Positions 12,925-25,067 of a stretch of DNA of 64,000 nt are shown here, in pieces. The notes under the pieces are model-generated. The model saw only the letters and a list, made by a program, of their open reading frames with translations, made no database searches and had not been told where the DNA came from. The position numbers and the translations under genes were made by a program. Origin of the DNA: Nageia nagi (taxonomy: Eukaryota; Pinophyta). Numbering within the stretch: position 1 is the stretch's first letter; every line of letters starts with the position of its first letter. The stretch lies in the NCBI GenBank assembly GCA_050084985.1, contig JBITNC010000001.1, positions 34,100,001 through 34,164,000 of the forward strand. The letters run 5' to 3'.

Positions 12925-13571
12925 TGTAGATGCCTCAAAATGAACCTTTATATATTTAATAAATCATTTTAATCCCTTAACAATGTATTATTTAAAAAGA
13001 AATTAAAAATATATATAAGAGGTGTAGGCCATGTATTTGACCCTTGTAGAATGTACAAGGGGTAAAAATATCAAAGACATATAAACTTGTATCATATATA
13101 TAGGCATCATGGGATGACCTATAGGGCATGAGCGAAGCATGAGAAAATCATGGGCATATAATCATTTTCAAACTAATACAAATATTATCAATTAAATATC
13201 ATTCAAAGGATTACAACTTGCTTTGTCTATTTACATTTGTGCATCTATTACTCTATAAGTTTGCATGTATGTTCATAATTTGATTATTCGCTAATTTCTC
13301 ATCGCTACATTCTTATTCATACTTGTAATTTCACTTATCTTATGGCACTAATGGTGTGCCAATTATAGGATGTTAGTGGCATACTTATCCATGAATGTAT
13401 GCTCTATCTTTCATGTATTTTATGATTAATGGAATGAATATAGAATATAAGTACAAACTACTACATTCTTATTATTGCCATATTTCTGATATATGCATCA
13501 ATATTTATAAAGTAGAGCAATATTTCATTAATCAAGCCCATTTGCATTAATCACATTATTTAGGTACTACA
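12925..13571 (+). repeat. 3' LTR of the Gypsy element
   Basis: It is co-linear with 4869-5516, starts TGTAGATGCCTC and ends GGTACTACA. Confidence 0.9.
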
Positions 13572-15629
13572 AGATGGATGCGAGTAAGTATGGGATGGAG
13601 GTCATGATGGTGGAGGTGATTATGGGTGGGGAATGGATGAGAGTGGGGATACAGTTGGATGGGATATGCAGATGTAGAACATGTAGATGGGATCTCCTAA
13701 GGTATAAGAAGGAGTTGTAGAGCTTGCAGGGCCACCTAGAGGGGGTGAGATATGGAGGTAGTAAAGGAGTGACTAAAGGCTCATTTGGTTGCAGTAGATC
13801 AACATATCTAGCAAGTAGATATGATGATATATGAGCAAGTCATTCACCTTAGAATGGTGAAAGATACAATTGTAGCATATGAGGATAATTTGGTGAGGAT
13901 TTGATATTTTCTTACTTATATGGCAACCTCCTTAGTAGCTAGGAATAGTAGAAGGTCTTAGAGGATCCATACTATACAATGATCATAGAAATCCCACTAT
14001 CACATAGGGAAGTCTTCAAGATCACATCATATGTCATCACATCCTAGTAGCTCTCACTTTTGGATGCACTCATGATCCATGAGTATATTGGATAATGTAT
14101 CATATATGTATTTAATGTGTACTATATGTATTATTATTTTTTTGATCATATGAGATATCCATTTTTGTATATGATATGTCGATGCCTATTTTTATGATGG
14201 ATGTGCATCTATATTTTGGTTTATGATTCTTTGATATGATTAGATGTATGAGTAGATGGATTTATAAGTTTATAATTTATGTACATGATATATGCTTATG
14301 AGATGTTTAATATTTATGATTGATATTTTTTCATTATGTTCACATGTATGCAATGTATTGTATGCTTTATGAGGTATGTTTTATTTTTATGCATATGAAC
14401 TGATGACTAGACTTTGTAAATGTTATGCAATGAATGTATCTAGTTTGTTGTATGTAATATTGATTTTTGTATTGTATATAAATGTATTTGGCAAAAATGG
14501 AAATGAACAATGCACATTTAAAATTAACTTATAGTGACAAATGCTAAAAATAAGATAAAAGGTCATGAGGAATAATGATAAAGGAAAAATAATAATGGAT
14601 AAAAAGATAACATCAAAAGATGATAATACATGAGTATGAAAAATAATTACAAACAAAAATGAATGATAACAAGATAAAATAGTTTAAAATGAATGATATG
14701 GAAAGATAAGTAAAAGATAAAAAATAACACACAAAACATAATAAGGTAAGATAATAATGGATAATAAAAAGATAAAAAAATAATAACAAAAGATAAAATA
14801 ATCAATAATATATGATAATAACAAAAGAAATGATAAAATGGTAATGATAAAAGGATAAAAATAACAATCACACTATATTAACACTATGACAAAGTGACAA
14901 TAACAGATAAGTGATTGATAAGAAAAATGTAATAGGTAAAAATATATGAAATTGGCAATGAAATGGATACACAAAATTACCCAAAAAAGGACCTACAAAA
15001 TGATAAAATGTACACATGAAATGATATAGGGAGATGTGTCATGATGGTACACCCTAATACTTGAATTATGCTAACAATCACAAAGATATTAGATGATGAC
15101 TCAAATGTACTTTGACATACAAAAATAAGCAATCACCATGTCGATTTGAAGAACAATTTTGATGAATAGATAAAAATATGATAATTCTAAGTGTAGGAAA
15201 AGATGATTAAAAAAATGGAGGTCACTTTCCCTATTTTCAAGCCAAAAATTGGAGGCTACTTGGACTAGGGTGAAAAACCATTAGTGCTCACTAAAAGGGG
15301 GCTATTTCAAGTTGGATTTTGTTTACCTTTCGAAAAGATATCAAATGACAAAAATAGCCTACAAAAATTGGTTTGAAGATTGACTTTATATCAAATACCA
15401 ACTAAAAATTGATGGAATGGAAAATAGATTTAATTTGATAAGTTTAAAATAAGCAAATTGAAGTCAACTTTTAAAGGTATCAAATTTTAGGACATTTGGT
15501 CTTGAAACAAAATGGACTTGGAAATGGTCATGAAATAAGTCAAAATGACTTACAAAGACATAATAAGGCATAACAAGACAAGATATGATAAAATTATAAG
15601 ACTAAATAAAAAAGCAACACAAGATGATT
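13572..15629. other. Element A interior, right part
   Basis: It begins with the continuation of the Gly/Asp-coding G-rich PMD tail (to about 13690), then degenerate sequence to about 14100. A purine-rich GATAA-type low-complexity tract follows at 14520-14880. The rest is AT-rich with no recognisable gag or pol on either strand. Confidence 0.5.
14520..14880 (+). repeat. GATAA-rich purine-biased low-complexity tract
   Basis: Repeated GATAAAA/GATAATAA words with very few C or T outside them give strong strand asymmetry. The hydrophobic minus-strand frames here are a by-product of this composition. Confidence 0.6.
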
Positions 15630-16103
15630 TGACCCCTTTAAGGATCAGATAAATTCAAACATATAGTAGTTATGTGTAGGCTAGACTAATTCCTATATGC
15701 ACATAACTAAAAAAAAGGTATGATTAAGATACTAAGGAGGCTTTTCAAGCCATATTTCCAAATGAACATAAGCTCAAATCAAGATAACATAAAACTGCTC
15801 AAAGTGATGTTAAGAAATACTAAAGTTACCCGATAATGTTGAATGCTATATGTTGGTACCTTTATCGATTTAACCTTAAAATTAAGTCAAAAATGCTCAA
15901 TTTTCAATTTACTATCAAAATGTGTTGTTCCTCAATGTTTCTAGAAATGCAATGGCATTTTCGATCCAAACATGTAGACCCTCCATATTTTTTATCTTGC
16001 AAATAAAGAACAAAAAGTGATGTCATTAGAACCTCAATGATATAGTAAGATTAAGCTACTATACATAAAACATGAAAATTTCATAGAAAAGTATGATGGG
16101 TAA
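15630..16103 (-). repeat. 5' LTR of element A, distal part (interrupted by element C)
   Basis: It aligns with 917-1390 of the intact copy, sharing AAGGATCAGATAAATT, the TTTTCAAGC-TTCCAAATGAACA block and TGTTGGTACCTTT. The alignment stops exactly where the element C LTR starts. Confidence 0.7.
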
Positions 16104-16840
16104 TGTTATAATTGAAATAATAATTATTAGGGTTATTTATAAAATAATTCAATTCACCAATTAACTATGAATAATAAGAAATCATTGACATAAAAGATAA
16201 CAATGACCTAATTAACTTTGACTTATCAAAACTAGATTTACAAAAGATACAAACATGTACTTTACTTGTGATGATGAATGGAGGAAAAATTCAATTGAAA
16301 GAGGATAAACGATGAGCTTTCTTGAAATATGGAGCCACCAATATGACCTCAACCCAATGATAGAATTAGAAGCCTAGCAATAGCACTTGATTACTATTCC
16401 AAAATCCCTCTCTATTTTTCTTAATTTTTTCATCCCTCCTTCGATGTGGTAAATCTCACTCATGAAGGGATGAAAAATTGCAAGAATGTAGAGCTCAAAG
16501 TATAACAAAATCTAGAGATGATAGGTGGCATTAAGAAACATCAATCAAGATTTACATAAGTATATTTCCACCTATTAAGGATATGATATTATGTCATATC
16601 ATATCATATCTTTGATCATGCATAACCCCTACATCTTTATAGGAAATAGGTCTAGTGTTAAGGCTCCTTCTTAGGCTTATTGTAATGTCAAGCTGACCTT
16701 TTACCACAAAACATAAAGATAGATGAGAGTGCATATGGAAAAGAGCATTTATTTAATAAATTAAATAAATTATTTCAAATACATAAAAGGGTATTTTAAT
16801 TAAATTAAAATTCCTTTTTTAAGTGTTAACAAATGCCACA
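16104..16840 (-). repeat. 3' LTR of element C
   Basis: Plus-strand ends are TGTTATAATTG and AAATGCCACA. It is co-linear with 32001-32736. Confidence 0.8.
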
Positions 16841-18349
16841 CTTCAAATGTATTTTGGTTCTTTTGAGAAAAAAGAAAATAAAAGCATGAATTCAAAGTAT
16901 AACAAGAAAAGTAAGAAAGTAATCCTTGAAAATGTTATGACATGGTGGTAGCTTTGGATGCCCCAATTTTTTCTTATGTTATGCCCCTTATTTGACTTGG
17001 TTGTGATATGATGGACCTCTCATCATAGGAGCAATCCAAGGTAAAGAAAAAGGTACCTAAAAAGAGCTTAGACAAGAAACATTTTTACACAATATATCTC
17101 AAATATAAACATTGAATATCATTATATGGAAAGAATGATAAGAAAAGCAAACATGTCCTTAGTGAATTAACCACCAAGATGAGATGAAGATAATAAATAA
17201 TTTAGATTGATTGGCTTGGTTTACCAAGTCACCATGTTGCCATGGATTTTGATATGAATGGTCCTTTCTTACAAAGGTACCAAATGATAAGATTGACCCT
17301 TCCTTACAAATATGTAAAAGGATAATAATGATGAGTTTAGTTTCCCAAGCCATCATGTTGCCATGGATTTCCTGATAAGAGTGTCCCTTTCTTGCAAAGG
17401 AGGCCAAACAATAATATGATATGAAAATAATTTGATCATATGATAAGCATCCAGTCAATTAAGGAATGATAAATAATAGTTTGAAAAATAAGCTTTTGAG
17501 CAAAGCAATATTATGATAAGAAATATTTTGATCAAAATATGATAAGCAATATGCATGAGAAGCAATAATACATATTTTATCATAATGGTCATTGATAACC
17601 AATTTATTATCGTACCATTATTTGAAATGTCAAAGCAATATGGACATGTACTTATGATATAAAAAACTAAAAAATAGCATTTTTGAAACACATTTATAAT
17701 TTTTGAAACATGATAAGCTATGCAAAATAAAAGTCCATTTTTTTATCAATTATGATACATAAATGAAAATCATAGACATTTTCCTCATTGAAGTGCATGC
17801 ACAAAGTATGAAAAATAAAATGCATCTTAAATGACCATTTTAACTTGGTAGCAGCAATAGGAATAATACATCATTGCTAAGATAAGGAAATAATTTTTGG
17901 GAAAGGAAAAGGCTTGCAGGTCTATGCCACAACCATGAAGGGAAAAAGAGTAACAATTTACATAAACATAGAAGTTTAAGTAAAATTTAATGATCATTAT
18001 GTTTCAATTTTTACCAATTTGCCCCAAGGGGGGTTTTGATAATTTACATTTTATTACAAAGAATGATAAACATTTTTATTACATGCATGAAAAGAATAAA
18101 ATTTAGGCAACAAAGTTGAAGAGAAATGGGACCTTGAACCCAATGGTAGTGCTTGAATGTAGTGACGATGCACCATTAAAGGCATGAAAGGATGTCAAGC
18201 AAAGGAATACATATAGGTGTATGGATATTTAATGATAAAAATAGGTTCCATTTTGATCAATCGATGAGGATTAACAATCAATTTGGAAAAGGGATTTTAA
18301 ATTAGTTTATAAATAGATAAAATTGGGTTTTATTTATACATTCTCAATT
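16841..18349. other. Element C interior left of the Copia insertion
   Basis: No coding frame is recognised. It contains a two-copy tandem repeat (17217-17402) and is otherwise AT-rich and degenerate. Confidence 0.5.
17217..17402. repeat. Two-copy tandem repeat, ~122-bp offset
   Basis: CATGTTGCCATGGATTT followed by CCTTTCTTRCAAAGG occurs at about 17231-17277 and again at 17353-17400, with similar intervening sequence. Confidence 0.55.
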
Positions 18350-18829
18350 TGATGGAATTAGTTCTACACTAATCCTCAAGGTCCAAGACTATAGGAAACT
18401 TAATCATTCAACATCTACAAGCTAATAACACCATTCACACAAGATAACACCAATATAAGTGGTTCCTCCCTCCTTGGGAGTACATCCACAACTAGATCTC
18501 AATTCTCAAACTATGCACCCTCTTACTACAATTCCTTTCTCTCCTACACAAACTAGTAGAGTAATCTTACTCAAAATCTAAGTGATATTACAAGAGGAGA
18601 GGCCCTCTATTTATAGCATGAGAGCACCTCCCTTTAACCCAAGGGTAAGGTTAGGGTTACAATAAATATATTACCTAACTTTAACCTACCAACTAACCAC
18701 ATGGTAAGGTCAAAGTTTACATAATAAAGAATTCAATTAATCCCTTAAGGTATCTAAATATCCTTTAAGTGATTAATTGAATTTACAAGGAGTTTAGATA
18801 TTCACAATATTTCATTACAAATTCTAACA
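18350..18829 (-). repeat. 3' LTR of Copia 1
   Basis: 480 bp, aligned with the other family LTRs (26040, 47866, 52789 and 57714). It lacks one copy of a short CCTAACCT-type repeat found in the others. Confidence 0.9.
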
Positions 18830-18838
18830 CTCCCCCTT
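18830..18838 (-). other. Polypurine tract of Copia 1
   Basis: AAGGGGGAG on the minus strand directly abuts the 3' LTR start TGTTAGAATT. Confidence 0.75.
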
Positions 18839-19581
18839 AATGCAATATTGGAATAAAGCGTAGAAGAGAGAAGAGAGAGAGTAAGAGAGAGTTCTCCTCC
18901 ATAGAGATACAAGTGGAGATGAGAACATTTACATATTTGAGAATCTTTTTGAGAACTAGTTTGAGACTCACTACATTACCATTTGACAAAATGGTTTACA
19001 ATACAATCATTAACCACAACTGGTTTCACTGTACATAGTAGTCAATCAACTTTAAGCTGACATGTGAGTCTCCATGAGCTTGCTTACACAAGGTGAGTAA
19101 CATGCATTTCTGAAGAAGATCCTGCATGCTACAAGCAACTCATGAACAAAATTAGTTAGATGCATATATATTCATTTTATTAATAAGAAAATCAAATAAT
19201 GCCATCTTATAAATAACTAATCAGTGGTGCACTATAAGTCATCACGGAGATGCCAAGCCATCACTCATAGTCACCTATTGTATATAGACATGTGTTGATT
19301 ATTAATAGAGCATAACATATAGATGACTGTATAATGCCTAAAGAAACATACCAAATCTTCTCATATGAATACTTGAACAATGAAACTAATTGATCAATTA
19401 TATGCTCAAAAAATTATACAACAAGTTTCTCACGCAGAGCAAGCTTACCACGGAGGTATAAAATGTACAAGAAGTTCCTCACACAAAGTGAACTTACCAC
19501 GGAGGTATATCATAATCAACACTATATAACAACAAAAAAAAGAGGACTCTTAGAGGTGAAGTTGTCATCACTAACAAAAGT
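18839..19581 (-). other. Copia 1 3' untranslated region
   Basis: Non-coding stretch between the RNase H end and the polypurine tract, shared with both array copies (48364-49103 and 53287-54026). It contains near-repeats 'AAGTTYCTCACRCAGAG' at about 19420 and 19475. Confidence 0.6.
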
Positions 19582-20268
19582 TCAAACTTCACTCCCCCTT
19601 GAGGGCAACTTCACCAACCTGAGAGAATCCCTAAGCTTACTGAACTGAGCTTTAGGAAGGGGCTTGGTGAATAAATCAGCAGAGTTTATAGTAGATGGAC
19701 AATACTCCAAGTGTATGATGTCATCTAAAACCTTCTCCCTGATAAAATGGCCTTGGATTTCCACATGTTTGGTTCTCTGATGGAACACAAGATCCTTAGC
19801 CAAAGAGATAGCTGATTAATTATCTGAAGAAATAAGAGATGGGCCATTTTGCTAGTTTAGAAGATGCCTCATCCAAATAGCTTCTTGGGCAGCAATAGAC
19901 ATGGCTTGATATTTGGCTTCGATGGTAGAAAGAGTCACAGTAGGTTACTTCTTGGAAACCTAAGAGATAGCACCTAAACCAATTCTAAACACATATGCAG
20001 AGGTTGATTTTCTATCATCTCTATCTCCCCCATAATCAAAATCTGAGAACCCAAAGAGAACAATCGAGGGCACTTTGGAATACTTAAGAGCAATATCCTT
20101 TGTCCCTACCACATACCTCAAGATTTGCTTAACAGCTTTGAGGTGCTCAACATATGGTTTTGGCATGAATCGTGCCATCAAATTCACTGCAAAGGCAATA
20201 TCATGTTGAGAGATAGTCAGATACAGAAGACTACCGATCAATTGCCTATAAGCTGTAGCATCAGCCAA
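19582..20268 (-). pseudogene. Copia 1 RNase H, broken
   Basis: The region encodes the Copia RNase H. GFSDFDYGGDRDDRKSTSAY carries the first catalytic Asp and the K-S-T-S block. L-S-T-I-E-A-K-Y-Q-A carries the Glu, with the usual A-E-Y altered to A-K-Y. The end block N-S-A-D-L-F-T-K-P-L-P is the typical C-terminal motif. Several stops interrupt it between about 19960 and 19800. Confidence 0.85.
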
Positions 20269-21170
20269 CTAAGAATCTAAGCTCAGAGATACAATGATTC
20301 CAGGAGAAATAGGTATTGCAGCATATCTACACTCCTCCATTCCAAACTTTTGCAAGATGTCTGATATATACTTAGATTGACTAAGATAAGTACAATCTTT
20401 GTGTTGGTATACTTGCATCCCAAGATAGTAATGCAATAGACCTAGATCAGTCATTTCAAATGTTGCCTTTAGTTTGGATATGCACTCTTGGATGATTTCA
20501 ATATTATTACCAGTTATGAGAAGATCATCCACATAAAGGAGAATTAAGACCACATCTTTTCCTTGATTGAGTACATAGAGATCTGAGTCAGAGAAGCACT
20601 TGGAAAAACCAATATCTGCAAAGAATCCTAAAATTTTCTTGTACCATGCTCTAGGTGCTTACTTAAGTCCATACAAAGACTTATTTAGCTTGCACACAAA
20701 AGACTTTTTACCTTCTGGAATAAATCCTTCTAGTTGATTCATGTAGATTTCTACATCCAAGTCACCATTGAGAAATACACTCTTGACATCAAGTTGAAAA
20801 ACTTTCCATCCTTGAGCTGCAAAAAGAGCAAGGATTATCCTGATAGTAGGCATCTTGGCCACAGGAGCAAAGGTTTCCTCATAATCAATACCATATTTCT
20901 GAGCAAATCCTTTGGCCACTAACCTTGCTTTGTATTTTTCAATTTCTCCATCAGAATTGTACTTGACCTTGTATATCCATTTATTTCCAATCACATTTTT
21001 CTCATTGGGATAAGGAACCAAATCCTAAGTTTCATTTTTCATGAGCACTTCATACTCAACTTTCATAGCTTCCATCCAACACTCTTGCTTGGAAGCTTCT
21101 TTGAAGGTTGATGGCTCATTCGTATTATCAATTTTGGCAAATAAAGATTTAGTCAAGGTCATACTCCTTG
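20269..21170 (-). pseudogene. Copia 1 reverse transcriptase, broken
   Basis: The N-terminal RT block K-W-I-Y-K-V-K-Y-N-S-D-G-E-I is followed by Y-K-A-R-L-V-A-K-G-F-A-Q. Then come Q-L-D-V-K-S-V-F-L-N-G-D-L and S-L-Y-G-L-K. The catalytic Y-V-D-D falls in I-L-L-Y-V-D-D-L-L-I-T-G near 20520. A stop follows S-L-Y-G-L-K (about 20658) and another lies at the RT-RNase H join (about 20268). Confidence 0.9.
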
Positions 21171-21359
21171 TAATTCTCTGAGCTGGAGAATTTTACTCTT
21201 GTGGTGACTTCCCTACATTATCATCCAACCAATTAGGTGCAAGAAAAGAATCATTTGAATCAGACACCTCAGCATGATAAGTCATATCCTCAGGAAGTTC
21301 ATTGAACTTGACATACCTAGAAACAAAGACTATTTTATGGGATGAGGAGTAGAGCTTGT

Positions 21360-22250
21360 AACCTCTATGCTAATTATCATACCCCACAAAGATGCATTTT
21401 TCTGATATTTTATCCAACTTCTTTCTTTTCTCTGAAGTAATGAAGGCAAATGCATCATAATCGAATACCCTAAAGTGTGAGATGTTAGGTTTCTTTCCTG
21501 TCCATGCTTCATACGAAGTTTTACCTTCAACTGCTTTAGTAGGACACCTATTTAGGGTGTGAATAGCAGTGTGAACAGCTTCACCCCATAAGAAACTAGG
21601 AAGGTTACCCAACATGCACCTTGCCATTTCCATAATGGTTCGATTCTTCCTTTCAGCAACTCCATTTTGTTAAGGGGTGTAAGGGATTGTGAATTGCCGC
21701 TTGATCCCATGTTTAACACAATAGTCATTAAATTCATTACTATTATACTCACCCCCATTATCAGATCTCAGCATCTTGATCTTAAAATCAATTTGATTTT
21801 GAACAAGAGCCTTGAAGTATTTAAACCTGTCAAAAGTTTGATCCTTGTGCTCAAGTAGATAACCAAATGTCATCCTGTTGAAGTCATCAATGAAGGTCAG
21901 AACATAAGAAGCTCCCCCTAGAGACTTAGTTTGAAACGGACCCATCAAATCTGAATGCATAAGATGAAGAGGATGAGTAGCCTGAGTTGCCTGATCTTTT
22001 TCAAACTTTTGCCTATTCATCTTTCTTAGAATGCACCTTTCACAGAGACCAATTGTGGGTGAAATATTAGGTAAACCTTCCACAAGTTCTTGATTTTTCA
22101 TATCTTGAATACTCTTGTGGTTAAGGTGCCCTAATCGTTGATGCCAAAGATTACCCTTTGAATAAACATTTGTAGCAAGACACATCTTTGAAGGAACTTG
22201 ATCCATAATATAAAGGTCATCCTTTCCTGATCCTTTCATCAAGGTGGCAA
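21360..22250 (-). pseudogene. Copia 1 integrase, broken
   Basis: The pre-integrase region shows L-W-H-Q-R-L-G-H-L-N and C-E-R-C-I-L, giving the zinc-binding H-H-C-C. The core shows L-M-H-S-D-L-M-G-P (first Asp), D-D-F-N-R, S-D-N-G-G-E-Y (second Asp) and, after a stop in place of Q near 21672, N-G-V-A-E-R-K-N-R (catalytic Glu). The C-terminal part includes H-F-R-V-F and C-I-F-V-G-Y. Confidence 0.88.
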
Positions 22251-22310
22251 GTCCTTTCTTAACACACCAAGAGTGTGAGTTAAACTCAAATGAGTATCTT
22301 TCCTTGTAAT

Positions 22311-23486
22311 CTAAATTACAAAGATAAGATTCATCCTTAGTTTAGGCAAATAAGAGACATTATCAAGAACCTTTCCATGAATCTTCACACTCCCTATTCC
22401 TTGAACATCAAGGACTGAATTATCACCTATCACAACTGCATCCTTCTTGTACTTATGAAAGTTTTCAAACTTATCCTTTTCATAACACATGTGATTAGTG
22501 CATCCTGAATCAACAATCCAATCATTTGAAATAGTTTGAGTCAATGAGTAGTAGGCAACAGTAGCAGTATGCTTGTTCTTCTTTTTATTATTGAAATTTT
22601 TCACATTTGCATTTCCCTTACCTTTTTTAGCAAATTTCTTTTTATGAAAATCATACTCTTTGTGACCAAAGATGCCACAAAAGTTACAATTTCCATCAAA
22701 CTTTTCCTTAGGTTTTGGATTGCTTGATCCAGCTTTGTCATTCCTTTGCTTGAAGTTGCCATTATTGTTGCCCTTTTTCTCATGCTTCCTGAAGGTAGAT
22801 GAGGATTTGTTATCTTTGGATTTATAATGATTGAACTTCTTCTTGAAAGGAGTTTTGGTTGCTCCTAGAGCAATGTGATTGTCCTTTGGAGAAAAGTTCA
22901 ACATTTTCTTATTCAAAGTTTCCTCATGCTTCAAAAGGAGTCTAGAAAGGTTATCAAGAGAGATGACATCTTCTTCATCATCGAGCCTAGTTTCCATAAC
23001 CGTGACAAAGTTACTAAACTTTGTAGAAAGTATTTGAAGAATGATGAAGACCATGAACTCATCATTGATCCAGTTGCACCCACAGCCAACCAGTTGTGTC
23101 CTGAGGTCAATGATTTTGTTCAAGTAAATGGAAGCACTTTCATCTTCACCTTGATGATATTGCAAAAACTTTTGTAAAATAGTGAATCTCCTTAAAAATT
23201 TTGACCCAAGGTAAATTTTCTTCAGCCTATCCCAAGCTTCCTTTGCTGATGTTGAAGAAGAGATCATGAGAAGTACGTCATCTGAAACTGCATGATAAAT
23301 CATTGAAGTTGCTAACTCATTCTTTGAGTTGTAGATTTCAAGAGCCTTCTCATCTGTAGGAGTGACCAAGTCTTCATTAACTGTCTACCACAGCTTCCTT
23401 GATTGTAACTTAGCTTTCATACGAGGTTCCCATATGCCGAAGTTGGAACCGTCAAGTATATGCTTGGGTATGAAGGTTTCAACCAT
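22311..23486 (-). pseudogene. Copia 1 gag and protease, broken
   Basis: The gag start is best placed at the ATG at 23486 (M-V-E-T-F-I-P-K), followed by the G-S-N-F-G-I-W-E-P-R-M gag pattern. An in-frame TAG follows R-K-L-W. The long open stretch has the UBN2/Copia gag core (A-K-E-A-W-D-R-L). It also has a zinc knuckle C-N-F-C-G-I-F-G-H whose last Cys is replaced by Phe. The protease active site is V-D-S-G-C-T-N-H-M near 22505-22530. A frameshift near 22300 separates it from integrase. This is the only one of the three Copia units that keeps a near-full gag. Confidence 0.88.
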
Positions 23487-25044
23487 TGCTACACAAAAGT
23501 AAATAAGCAAGAAGAATGAATAAATTTCTACAATTTACCATCTATACAAATCAAACATTGATAAGTAAACATGTCCCACATGTGCAAACTTATAAACCAA
23601 GATCCATAGAAAGATAAAGTTGAGGTTGTTTTCTTGTATAGAATTAGGCCTTCACCTGGATGATCGCAAAGTGGAGCCCAAGTACTACCAGTCCTCAACC
23701 AGTTCACCTTGGTCAGTAATATACTCTCTCAAGGAGAAGTACCAACTATTTTCCAAGGATCTGACGTATGTTGGACCGACCATTTTAATTATCTTATTTA
23801 AGGTTTTCAAGTTTTCCTCCTAGGTTATCAGGATAATCCCTAAATGGACGTGCGGACATGTGGTATCACTACACACATGCTTGTCCACCTAATAGAGTTA
23901 TGTCCAATCCAACAGAGGTCTTAGGGGCAATTAAGATGGATTTACCACCACTTGGTTCTTTGGACTAAAAAGGCTCCAGTCTGCCCTGTCCTCCCCTCGT
24001 GGCTCCCCAAACAAGTCATGTTGTGGAAAAGTACATGCAGATGTGTTCATTTTAGGGGTTACTTTCAATATTTTGTGTTTTGCAAGTATAAAGCAATTAA
24101 GCAAAAATATAAAGTAAAGTATTAAAAATACATCATCCATAAGAACTTGAAATATAAGAGTCCAATGGGTTTTGTACTAACCTCTAAAGGACATTTTTAC
24201 ATTTTGCATACTTGCTCAAGTTCATAAATTCATTCAACACTTTAATGAATTTAAAAAGGCTAAGTCCTACTTAGCATTAATCCATTCATTAATTTTTTTT
24301 AAAAAAATTGCATAAGTTCTATACTTAGCATGAATTCATTTTTAAATGTTCTAAGTCCTACTCATGACTAGTAAGAAGAAATTCTATAAATCACCTAGCA
24401 AAGAATGCTTAGGGTTTATTCATAACTTAACATTTAATGAATAAGTCCATTCATACTTGGCATAAATCATGAATTCATAGACAATGCTTAAGTCCTACTT
24501 TAGCATTAGTTTAAGCATTTAGAGAATTAAAAAATGCATAAGTTAAGCATTAACAAACTTGACATTTAATGACTTAAAAAAAGGCACTAAATTCTCCCCC
24601 TTCTTACTTAAAAAAGGCACTATAAGCATTTAATTTGAACTTAAAGAAAGAAAATTTTAGAAATACTTGATCATGTAGCTCCAAAAAAATTTCCTCTTTT
24701 AGGTAAGAAAAATATCATGCTCATAAAACTTATGGATAAAAGAGACTTTAATTTTTGGGCAACCACATCTTGCAAGAGGTAAGGTGTTTACCTACCAAAA
24801 CTTTATGAGGATTGACTATCATTCTCAACAAAATTAAATTAGCCTCCTTTTTGGAAAAAAAACTTCTACCCAACAAGGTTTGACTTCAAATAATTAATGC
24901 TTTGTACCAAAAAATTAAAGCATTAGAGAGACTTTGCAAAGAATAAAAAAATTTCCAACTCAAAAATTAATGCATTGTCTCTCATCCAACAAGAAGTTGT
25001 TGAAAAGTTTGTTGTTTTTAATGAAGAGAGGTAAAAAAAGCCAC
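23487..25044 (-). other. Copia 1 leader, gene-free part
   Basis: Untranslated leader between gag and the poly-G tract. It is AT-rich with scattered short frames but no motif. Both array copies lack this segment. Confidence 0.45.
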
Positions 25045-25067
25045 GGGGGGGGGGGGGGGGGGGGGGG
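25045..25067 (+). repeat. 23-base poly-G run
   Basis: An uninterrupted run of 23 G residues in the Copia 1 leader (C on the element's own strand), in strongly AT-rich surroundings. Confidence 0.9.

Larger units (their letters stand above)
4869..13571 (+). mobile_element. Complete but decayed Ty3/Gypsy LTR retrotransposon
   Basis: The two LTRs are 648 bp (4869-5516) and 647 bp (12925-13571), with matching TGTAG...CTACA ends. The order is primer-binding-site candidate, gag, protease, RT, RNase H, integrase, a tandem-repeat 3' region and a polypurine tract. Flanking five-mers GGATG (4864-4868) and AGATG (13572-13576) are a near-match target duplication. Comparing the first 300 bases of the LTRs by eye gives about 7% differences. 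All coding regions have stops and frameshifts. There is no chromodomain after the integrase C-terminus, and 3' tandem repeats are present. Both traits suit the Athila/Tat side of plant Gypsy elements rather than chromoviruses, but lineage is not proven. Confidence 0.9.

Noticed and set aside
14423-14871. Minus-strand hydrophobic, membrane-protein-like frames
   Set aside because: They arise from the GATAA-rich tract read in reverse (TTATC words give Leu/Ile/Phe/Tyr). No conserved motif.
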